A stretch of 64,000 bases of DNA, taken from NCBI GenBank assembly GCA_030411725.1, contig MU839842.1, positions 372,001 through 436,000 of the forward strand, written 5' to 3'. Positions 52,717 to 62,007 of the stretch are shown here, one piece after another. The DNA is from Echria macrotheca (taxonomy: Eukaryota > Ascomycota > Sordariomycetes > Sordariales > Schizotheciaceae). The notes below the pieces were generated by a model, which was not told the DNA's origin, did not search any database, and worked only from the letters and a program-made list of their open reading frames with translations. The translations under genes were made by a program, and so were the position numbers. Numbering within the stretch: position 1 is the stretch's first letter; each line of letters begins with the position of its first letter.

Positions 52717-54060
52717 GACGGATCAAAAGGGTTGGTGCCCGGTTGGGTAGGTCGTGGGCCGGACGGAAACATGAAAACGGCTGGCGGTTTGTTTGCGTCG
52801 CGGCACCGCCATTCTGGCTCCATTCCTGAGCGGGAGGAGGTTTCGGCGAGAAGTAACACGTTTTTGGCCTGGTGCTTCGATCGCGGGGACTCGGGGAGAA
52901 AGCACGCCATGGCAAGCGATTACCGAATCTTACCAATCCCCTGCTTGTCGGAGTCGAATTGCCGCATTAGGCATTTTGACCGCCGGTCTTGGTGCCGAAC
53001 AGCCCCCTGATTGGACAAAATCCCCTTGTTCCCTTATCTCCGGGCCAGCAGACAACAAGCACAGCTGGGGGAGCTGGGGGAAAACATAAATAAACGGGGT
53101 TGCATCCAGGCATCCAGACTCGCGAGTTTTATACCTCGCGAAGCCCCGAGAAAACATCCTCAGGATTGCAGAGTGCCGTCATGGTCCCCGGCATCGACGC
53201 GTATCACGAACCCATTAGGATTTTTATAAAAGTCGTGGCAAAGATAAGGGGTGTTTCGAGAGATAAGAATGATGGCAAGATCAGCCGAAAGGGGGAGGTG
53301 AGGAGTGGCTTGTTACCCCAGCAATCCAGTAGGCTTCTCTTATCCGTCCAGACACGGGAAATCTTGGCGTAGTAGGTTGTACAGTGTATGCGGGTATCGT
53401 CATGCATGCGTTCAAGTACTATCTTGATAGTGTTGAACAGGCGGTCGAGAAAGTGTAGGTATCCTGCCAACTTCCCTCTTGATACTTCGTAGGCTTAGCT
53501 GAACGGGCGTTGTTTAGGTGGATCGCTCTCTGTAGGTGAATAGCTCATCAGCTAGGGGTTTAGGGTTCTCTTTGTCAAGGACGGGAACGATTCATGACAT
53601 GAGCAAGAAATAGGGGTTAACGTACTGCTTCGACAAGCCAGACAATCTTGCCCGTTTCAAGCTTGCTCCGGAAGCTGGCGAGGAAACCGGCTCTTGACCG
53701 TTCGTCGTCATGCTGGATTGCCTGCCTCGGAGTCAGATGAAGTCATTTTCTCCGGCCGCCTGAGATGGTAAAGTCCCCAGATGATTGCTCACGAAAACCG
53801 CCTGTTGTTGGTGTCAGTTGAGAGTCTTGAAATGAAGTCAAAAACAAAACTCACGAGTAGGTGGTCTGGAAGATGTTGATACGCGTCTCTCTGTTTTGCA
53901 TTGCAGTCTTGAGTTTGTAGGCCAGGTACCTATTGGATCCAGAGGGACCGACGGGGAGGACTGCCTGGTTTTCCGGGCCAGGTGTCAGTGTAGAAGCTTG
54001 GATACTCAAATTATGTTCATGCGACGAAGTCCTCGACTTCTTTTATCTGACTCTCTATAG

Positions 54061-55039
54061 AATGTCCAGGGGAATACATGCTCTGGACGTACCTAGTCAC
54101 GTCCCCACCCAGCACGGGAAAGGCAGTAGGGCCGCTGCCTCGGACTGCATGCCGATTTCTGTGGGTCCTGGCATACTTTCGGTTATGGCCAGAGTCTTTG
54201 TTCCGTCTCTTGCCTCCTGGGGTCCCTTGTTGTCCTCGTCATCGGGTTTGTGCCGTCAGATGGTGTTGCCGCCCTGCCTCCAAAACTCATGAAGATGGTC
54301 GGTTGCGGCCTTCTCGGTCTCCGCGAACTTGTTGCGAGTAATTCCAATCCTTTTCCGTTCTTTAAGCGTCCGGGCATGGATTTTCTGTAGGCCAGCATAG
54401 TTTTGGACTGCCGGTGCATAGGAGCTTAGGCCCTGGACTCCAGGGTTTGGAATTCGTACTCGTAGTCGTAGTCGTAGTACGAGTCGTACTACGAGTACGA
54501 CTGCTAAGACTACGATTACGACTACGACAAATTACAAACCCTGCTGGACTCCCGCTTGATCTCGCCCGAGACGTCCTGGAGACCGTAAACATAAAAGATG
54601 GCACATTCACGGAGTTTGCGATGTTGACCTTGGACGAGGGGTTGGGCTGACAGTTGCGTCCCAACGTAAACAAGCCACGACATGCCAGAGTATCTAATTA
54701 CGGTGTGCTAGGGGCGCCCAGCCTGAGTCCAGTAATTGCCGGAAACCTTAGTGAGTAAGCTACGTAGGTTGTCCCAAAGTCAATGTAAACGACGATGATG
54801 GACTTGGTGATATCATCTTCGAAAAGGATGTCCATTGTCAAGGTCTCTGTGCCGGTAGGTTCGCCGTCACTGCAATGCGGCGTTTCTATCTTGAAGGCCT
54901 GTGGACGCACTCGAGACCGATCTTGTAGGGGAGACATAATGCAGGCTTCACGACCCCTTTCCTTGTTGGTTGGGTAGATCTTGTTGTTACCGATAAATAA
55001 CTGTGAAGAGGGACAGAGTCTCCTGTCGCATAGCTGCAC
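54061..55039 (-). pseudogene. Decayed Hsp70-like (actin-type ATPase) gene fragment
   Basis: The minus strand near 54740-54810 encodes KSIIVVYIDFGTTY. A plausible 49-bp intron (GTAGCT donor, CTCAG acceptor) then continues as AG, recreating the phosphate-1 loop DFGTTYAG of Hsp70-family ATPases. A stop codon follows within a few residues. Further along the same strand, a frame at 54500-54255 reads through HARTLKERKRIGITRNKF and FWRQGGNTI and then stops. I cannot place that segment in a family. Together these look like scattered exons of a decayed gene. The Hsp70 link rests on one motif. Confidence 0.35.
54454..54500. repeat. CGTAGT-rich inverted repeat
   Basis: Perfect 13-bp arms TCGTACTCGTAGT (54454-54466) and ACTACGAGTACGA (54488-54500) flank a 21-bp loop itself made of CGTAGT units. 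Imperfect TACGACTACGA units continue to about 54528. It sits inside the decayed gene region. Confidence 0.85.
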
Positions 55040-55177
55040 AGTAGTACGGTCGGAGATCCGTGACTTGGCTGAGTTAAATACGGCGAGATATCGAGGCCGT
55101 CGATGAAAGTTTGAGGGACATTCAGCAGCAATAATTGTTCAGACGCACTGCGGACTCGGATAGTAGTCGTAAATTTG

Positions 55178-56248
55178 TCATAACCGTTGACTCAACGTTT
55201 CCAAGACCAGCTTCTCCTCAAATGTGAGATACATATTCCTCGGTATCCGCACATGGTTCTTCGATACAACCAACGTATCTTGGTGGTCGCTCACAAACTC
55301 GACCGTCGTCGACTGCCCCTCCTCCGTGTCGCCGGAAGCCTCGGCGTCCCTGACGATGGTAGACCCGCCGTCGTCGGTATTACTCGGCGAACGCTCGGGT
55401 TTCGCACTTGGCTTCTCGTGTTCATGGGCCCGTCTCCTCGCCTTCCAGTACCCGCCCATCTCCTCAGGCGACCACCAATAGTACGGAAACCGCCGCTGGA
55501 TATTATTGATGAGCAGCGCGACCGAGAGCATCAACGCACCGCCGAGCAGAACCGGCGCAACCAAAAACCACCCAAGCTTCGACAGGTCTGGATCCAGCAC
55601 GGCCATGAGCGCCGTGGCCCCCGCGGGCGGATGCACCGTGTTTGTCAGCCCCATGATGGCCGTGGCCAGCGCGCAGGCCAGTGCCGCGCCAAGCCATCGT
55701 ACGCTCTCAAAGTTGGGACTGAGGGCGAACAGCTTGCAGATGGCGACGCCGGTGAGGGTCGAGAGCAGCTGACCAAAAATGGCGTTGCGAGGCTGGGCGA
55801 GTGGTGATTCGATGGCGTAAAAATCGAGGACAGCTGCAGCCCCCTGCCAAGAGGTTTCCCCGCGTCAGTGGTGGTGCCAAGACGGGAACAGTTCCTTTTT
55901 TTTTCCCCTCCTTCGTAACAAGCAGAAGGGACAACTTACAAAACTCCCGACAATGATGGGCGTCCCTTTGCTCACGAAAGCGGGAATCTGCTGTCCCACG
56001 GCGCCGATGATGGACAGACTGCAAAAAATGCCGAGGGCGGCCCAGAAAACGACGAGCAAGTTGCCGAGCGGCCCGGTAGTGCTGGGGTGGGACCGGTACC
56101 CGAGGAAGTGGGCGACGGGGTGCGGCAGCCGGGGCAGCGCGGACGGCGGGAGCACCGGGTTCAGGTGCCGGTCAATGTCGAGGTGCCAGTGCCATCGAAA
56201 GGGGCCGGCGGGGGGGCCGGGGGGTGCCGCCGCGGGAGGCGGACCCAT
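55178..56248 (-). CDS. HPP-family integral membrane protein
   Basis: Membrane protein of 324 residues with two exons, 56248-55940 and 55843-55178, and a 96-bp intron (GTAAGT donor, GGCAG acceptor). The N-terminus is Pro/Ala/Gly-rich and cytosolic. The membrane part has about four helices, including LLVVFWAALGIFCSLSIIGAV and WLGAALACALATAIMG. The family signature TVHPPAGATALMAV follows. A charged cytosolic tail of about 110 residues, with FEEKLVLETLS at its end, is typical of fungal members. Some HPP proteins are linked to nitrite transport in plastids and cyanobacteria; the fungal role is not established. It is unlikely to belong to the polyketide pathway. Confidence 0.88.
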
Positions 56249-57589
56249 CGTCGCTTCGAGGAAATGAAGGAAAAGAGGATGTGGCTTGCGTTGGGATCCC
56301 GATTGACTACGGCATGGCGTTCACTAGAAAAAAGTTATACCAGGATTTATCACGGGAAATGAGAAAGGTGAAGAAGTGGAAGAAAAGGAATCTCAAGTGG
56401 CACCAGGAGACACAAATAGGGGAATACAGAGGAGAGAGCGGGTCCCGTGGGCACTATGAAAAGTCCCTTGGCCAAGAAGACGAATGCCTCGAAAACAATT
56501 GCGACATTGGCCGCACGGGTGCCATAATACGAACAAAGAATCCCATTGAAGCCGCTGAATTTGTCTGCTCTGCGCCATCGTGGCACCCAAGAAGTCGGAG
56601 CGGGAACCGTTGACTAACAACTTGGGCTGTAAACCAACGAAAACAGCGGGAGCCGCCGATCGAGGGGACGTCAGATTTGCTAACGGAAACTCCCGATTGG
56701 GCTAGCGGCTCGGCGCCGTCGGCGGCGACATGGACCGCGTGCGACCAAGCGGCTACCCGGGCGCGCTATTTCTCCGCGGAGCCGCCTCCGACATGTGTTT
56801 TCATCTTTCTTTTTTATGTTGGGGTTTCTCGCCTTTTTTCTGTTATTTTGTGAGAGAATGATGATGAAAATTTGAGTGTTCACGCATCATTGTGAACGAC
56901 TCCAGTCTCACATGACAAATGATGTCCCTCCTCTTTTCCAGAACAATCCCCGAGCTATCGCCGTGCGTCGACTCAAGGCTCCACACTGTACCTACTAGTC
57001 TAACTGGTTCTCTCGCAAACAAACTAAACCACCAGCATGAGCCGGCAAGCTGCCGGGGTCCATCCGCCGAGACAAGCCAAGCGATATGTTTATTTCGGCC
57101 TGTCATAGCCGTCCAGAAGGATGCCGTTTTGCCGACGCGTTTTGTTCTTGCCACAGCCGTTGGTTTTCTCAACATTATACCTGGTGTCTGGTTATCTACA
57201 TTTCTTCCTCACTGAAGGAAGGGAAATCGCAAGCCTATACCCCAGTTTTTTCACAGTGCTAAGGACTTCAACTTGCATGGCTCTAGCACTGTAATTCTTA
57301 ACTCGTAGGAGGTCTCTGACTCGTTCGGCTCTCGCACGAGGCTTTGCAGACCTTATCTCCTTGGTGGGCGTTGGGACAAGGCTTTGATCGAAACTTCAAC
57401 CAACGCTACCTATTCGGGTTATCTAGAACGGCACACCACAGCGTCTCCGGAGACGGATTTGCCGGCCGCTCATATTAATAGCCAAGTGCTGCTTTTCCCT
57501 CAACCTAGTAGACCCGGTGGGCTTGCCTATATTGCATGTGGTAACTCTGTGGCAGCGTTACCGCAGTGAGTTCGAGCCGAAGAGTGCTA

Positions 57590-57840
57590 CGCGACTCCTC
57601 TAGCTAAAGTAGCTAAATAAAGGCGCCTGGTACTGGTAAGTCCGTTGGATGAAGCCGCTTGGTAAGCTAGCTAGTCCGCTAGGTGAAGCCACCAGGTCAA
57701 GCTGCAGCTCCAAGTTAGCTACCTAAATAAATCCGCGAGATGAAGTCGCTAGACGAAGCCGCTAGATGCAGCCGGTTGTAACTGCCAGCCAGCTACCGGC
57801 TAGCTGCTGACCTGCTGGCTTTAGCTGACTTTAAAATTAA
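57590..57840. repeat. Degenerate CTAG/GAAGCCGC direct repeats
   Basis: Units such as TGGATGAAGCCGCTTGG, TAGGTGAAGCCACCAGG and TAGACGAAGCCGCTAGATG recur with irregular spacing, mixed with GCTAGCTA and AGCTACC words. No coding potential. This could be a decayed minisatellite or element end. Confidence 0.5.
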
Positions 57841-58574
57841 CTCCGGTATCTTGGATCGGATTGGCTTTGCTTTGCCTTCTGCTTTGGATTATGCTAGCGC
57901 TGATTGCTAGCTATGGACGCAGCGAGACTCGCGTACAGGAGAAACCCAGGCTACCAGGTTGACATCTTCGGTCTTGGATGCTTCGCATGTTAGTGAGCCA
58001 ATTTCCGTCCAACACAAACAAGGCATGCGCAGCCGGGAACGTGGTTATGTCGCTCCTCAGTCACTACCAGAGACTGTTAGCATGATGGACGCAATTAGAT
58101 GGCCAGGATTTACCTGAATCGGGCCGGACTGCAGCGTGCTGGGACAGCGCAAGTTTGTCGGTATTCTGGGTATTCGTTTGTATGAGACGACTCCGCCGGC
58201 TTGGAGTGGAACTTTAAAATTCACATGTACCTGGGTCTGCTTTGTGCTAGTGCTAGGTTTCTGCTAGCGGAATGGCTCTGAACACGCCTCGAACCGCCCT
58301 TTGAACTAATGCGAGACCTAGTGGAAAGCGCCAGGCAGTGCAGATGTCTGCGAACTCCAGATCATGCAGCTCTCGGCGAAAAAGTTGCGTCCTTTGTCAT
58401 CTTCTGTTCAGCATCAATCACCTATTTAATTGGATTGTCCCTTGGCTACAGGGCCTTTATCATCGTCGCCTACAAAGACATTGTCATTCCCTGACCAAGA
58501 AACTGTCACAGAATTCTCACAACGCCATTCTTCAAAAAGGCAAGACAACTTCAATCCTCCGCTGACCATATCAC

Positions 58575-58583
58575 TATAAAAAG
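58575..58583 (+). promoter_or_regulatory. TATA box of small hypothetical gene
   Basis: TATAAAAAG, about 140 bp before the ATG at 58724, followed by a CA/TC-rich leader. Confidence 0.45.
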
Positions 58584-58723
58584 CGAGCGACATACGGACA
58601 AGTTCCAAGTTTTTTCTCATCCTCATCCACATGACAGGTAGGTATCACACTATCATCATCCAGTCATCAAAACTTTCAACACCAACACACACACCAGATC
58701 CCCAGTCAACCTCTCGCGACAAA

Positions 58724-59143
58724 ATGGTCGTCATCGGGTCCAACACGCGCTTCAGCCGCGTGAAGGGCAAGGGCAAGGATTACGGGAATGGCGGCGGGAA
58801 GGCCAGGACCAAGGCTCCTGGTCCCTATTCCGATAGAGCAAACTCCGCAACCACGGCCGAGCCTAGTGCGCCGGTTATAAAGAAGGTCCGACGGAAGTTC
58901 CGTTGGGTTAAGGATGAGGACGGTTTTGAGACGAAGGTTCCCATCACCCCGGATGACGACGCCGTAAGCCTGCCGGCCTCCGAGCCAGTCTCCGCCGAGT
59001 CATTTGACTGGGCTGAGGACGTGGCCAATGATGAGACTGCGTCTGCGTCTGCTTCGGCAACTGAGGCCAGTTCATCGAGAAATGCTTCTGAGAAGGTGGT
59101 TAGCTCTAAGGTGAAGGAGGTTGAGATCGACTGGGAACTTTAA
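58724..59143 (+). CDS. Small hypothetical protein, basic N-terminus and acidic Ser-rich C-terminus
   Basis: A 139-residue frame from the ATG at 58724, preceded by a TATA box and a typical CA-rich leader; the frame extends upstream to another ATG at 58631. I do not recognise a family. The first 50 residues are basic and Gly/Lys-rich (RFSRVKGKGKDYGNGGGK). A central KKVRRKFRWVKDEDGFETK segment follows. The C-terminal half is acidic and rich in Ser, Ala and Glu, and the protein ends EIDWEL. No signal peptide, helix bundle or enzyme motif is visible. The composition suggests an intrinsically disordered protein. Confidence 0.5.
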   Translation: MVVIGSNTRFSRVKGKGKDYGNGGGKARTKAPGPYSDRANSATTAEPSAPVIKKVRRKFRWVKDEDGFETKVPITPDDDAVSLPASEPVSAESFDWAEDVANDETASASASATEASSSRNASEKVVSSKVKEVEIDWEL

Positions 59144-59805
59144 ACCACCTCAACTCTCAACGTCCAGCCATCTTGAGGCACCGCCGACTTCCATTGTTGA
59201 ATCACAAGGATGTGGATACCGTCAGGAGTAAATGGAGTATATCCGCCGGATTCCGGATTTACTTCAAGAAAAAGCAAAAAAATGAATCCGTTTCTTTTCT
59301 GTGATGCCGGACATCGGTGTCCATTCTGGATAGATACGCAAAACCAACAAAATCCCCGAAAGGGGGCCAAAAAAATGAAACTCTTTTTTCTCTCAAATCG
59401 ACTTCCCGTTACCAACGTGATACTCTGTCTTTTGTTCCTCTTCGTGATCTCGCCCCCATTCAAGTAAGTGTGTTACTAATTTTCCGGGGTACCTACCCAT
59501 GTAGGAACTCATTCCTGTAGTTGCTGTCGGATCCTGCTGTCCAGCAACTTTATCGTTCCTGAACCCCCTGAACGGAACACCGAGGTGCTGCTATGTATTG
59601 TTGCCGGTCGTATTTGAGAACTACTGAGCACCCGGTCGGCAAGAACTGCCAAAGAAGCACGTGCTTATCAAACAAAGCTTGACTGTGTAGGGATCATCAA
59701 AATTGTCGCTATTTAGAGATATGTATCCTCCGTGCAGTCCACATGCAAACACAAAGCAACACCAGCCTGATGATACATCATCACATGCAATTTGACCGTC
59801 TCCGC
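59144..59805. other. Convergent intergenic region
   Basis: 662 bp between the 3' ends of the small hypothetical gene and the LPMO gene. No gene or repeat was seen. Confidence 0.4.
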
Positions 59806-60536
59806 TCAACCAGTCCACACAGCTGGACCCGGCGCCTTGTACTGACCACCGCCATACAAGTTGAAGACAACACCGGGATCATTCGCCGCATAAACCCCCG
59901 GAAACTCCACCAACGGGCCTGGCGTGCCGTTTCCACCCCCGGTAACGGTAACCTGTCCACAGGCAACATAAATCTGCGGTTTGCCGGTGTTGTGCAGCGC
60001 AATGTGCTCAATGCGCACGAGGTAGTCGCCCGACGGCGTCGCCTTGGGGACAGTAAACGTAAAGTCCTGCTTATTCCCCGACAGCCACGACGACGTCTCG
60101 CCGAGCTTGCTGGTCGGCGGCTTCTCCGAGTACGTCTTGAACCAGACGGCGCCGGCCCCGTCCCAGTCGGCGATGCTCACGCCCGCGGGCGCCTTGGCCA
60201 TGTAGAACTGGATCGGGCCCGGGTGGAACACGGCCTGGCTGGCGCCGATGCCGAGCGTGCCGCCGGCGGCGACGGTGCCCGTCTCGGCCTTCTTGCCGTT
60301 CTGGTAGCACCGGATGTCCGGGCTCGTCGGGCCGCCCGCCACAAAGTCGTTGCTGTCCGGGTTCTTGACCTGCCGGACGTGCTTCCACTGCACCGTGTCC
60401 TTGGTCGAGCCCGTGATGAGGTACGGGAAGTGGTCTGTCGCCGGTCAGTTTCACCCTCTAACAGCGTTTATCTGGGACGCGCACAGTGGGCCTCGGCCAG
60501 GCCGGCCAGGAAAAGTGCGACGTTGACGATGCGCAT
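59806..60536 (-). CDS. AA9 lytic polysaccharide monooxygenase
   Basis: Secreted copper enzyme that cleaves cellulose oxidatively. Two exons: 60536-60485 and 60434-59806. The 50-bp intron has a GTGCGC donor, CTGAC branch and CAG acceptor; 226 residues. The signal peptide MRIVNVALFLAGLAEA is followed directly by His, which becomes the N-terminal His of the mature histidine brace (HYHFPYLI). The second copper His is in VFHPGPIQFYMAK. The axial Tyr and conserved Gln are in PQIYVACGQ, preceded by ALHNTG. There is no cellulose-binding module; it ends shortly after the catalytic domain. The family is secure; the gene is a plant-biomass enzyme independent of the cluster. Confidence 0.92.
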
Positions 60537-62007
60537 CTTGGCGGACTTTTGGGGCTTTTCCTTTTCGCAACCACGACAAGAAGAAAAAGTCTAGAAAAAC
60601 CCAAACACTGGATAAAAGCCGGACCGCCACGCTATAAGACAGCCATCCCCAGAAAGCGGCACGCGGCACCGGCACTGGCGAGAAAAAACCCGCGCGTGCT
60701 AATCTACTCCGGAAACAGGCTGAAGGCGCATGCGAGGCGTCTGCCGTGGCTGCACATAACACCCAGATAGTATCGATGTAAGCGGGCCAATTGAGCGACT
60801 GCGGACTGAACACCTGATTTGGGGCCCCACGGGGTAGTCGCGAGGACGGGATGGGCTGGCAATGTGTGTTCATCAAAACACGCACGGCAAATCGGCGAGT
60901 TTTCCTGGGAACGCCTTCTTCGGCCGCTGGCTCGCGGAGCCGAAGGATGCCTTGGCGCAGAAACAACGTCACCACCTTTTTTTTTCTTTTTGCTGTATAT
61001 CATCAAGTAATACCGGCCCGGACGCCGAGCAGGTGCCGTCATTTACTGTCATCTTCGGTTTGCCTTTGAGATGCCATGTCGCGATGCCCGCGTCGTCTGG
61101 CGAAGAACAAGTCGGTTGGCATCAATTGACGAGACAGTACTCCTCTTGGCTGCAGAGTGGGTGAGAATACGTTACGGTCTTATGTCTCGGCTGTAACCTC
61201 TGTCAAGGATCGTTCCCTTGAGGTTGTGCTGTCGAGTCCAGGATGTCAACCTCACCTTGGCCTTTCTCTGGGCGGTTTGATGTGATCGCACCCAGACAGA
61301 TCAATTTCTCAGCGGCTGAGTTGTCTCGGTACTCACGCAACTTGAATTATGGTCAGTCAATGGCAACTAATAGTATACTTGGTTACTTGGTTGTCCGTCG
61401 AAAGGAATAGGCGAAAGTGAGTTGAGTGATGATTGTGAGGATCCGGACCCTGAGGGCCAATGGAATGGATCCAATCGCCAGTACTATTAGTGTTGTATGC
61501 GACGAATCTAGGCACGCAACATTTCCTTTTTGTATCTCATGTACGTGTACGTGACGTTGCTCACCCTTTTACTCAGGCTGGCTCACCTCTGCTCACTCTA
61601 ATTACTATTTTCGACAGGCTCCTGTTGGGAGCAATGATGGGAGCAACCGCGTGTACAGTGGCAGCCAGGTTCAGGGTCTACAATATCAGATGTGAGTTTT
61701 AGTTTTTTGGCGGGCTTTTTGGTGACAGCTGTAAATGTGTGTTGCGGGGGGGGCGGGTGGTGTATGCAAGAGAAAAAGGGTGGTGCGCCGAAAAAGCCTC
61801 GATTAGAATTCTCATCACTTGTGGGTTACTTTCACTTCATGTTTTTGATTGCCTGTCAGAAAGGAGGGCCACTGATAACCTGACCTTCAAACGTTGATGA
61901 CGCCGGAACTAGAGATAACTATTCGCTAAAAGTGTCTGGTTTGTCTACAGGTTGGGGTGATCAGGATTTCGAGTGCTAGCCTAGGTACTGATGAAGGTCC
62001 TATCCAA
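60537..62007. other. LPMO upstream and HET gene 2 downstream region
   Basis: 1.5 kb without a supported gene. Short frames on both strands show no domains. A run of nine G lies near 61746. Confidence 0.4.

Larger units (their letters stand above)
52717..55177. other. Gene-poor region with decayed Hsp70-like fragment
   Basis: 2.5 kb upstream of Zn2Cys6 factor 2 and downstream of the HPP gene. No intact gene. It holds a minus-strand Hsp70-like remnant (separate entry) and a CGTAGT-type inverted repeat. Confidence 0.45.
56249..58723. other. Gene-poor region with degenerate repeats
   Basis: 2.5 kb. No gene with domain support. About 57590-57840 holds degenerate direct repeats around CCGCTAGRTGAAGCCGCT and GCTAGCT. 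Just before the next gene, TATAAAAAG occurs at 58575. Confidence 0.45.

Noticed and set aside
57530..57600. tRNA-like GAGTTCGAGCC near a possible stem
   Set aside because: Only a B-box-like word; no A box at the right distance and no cloverleaf.
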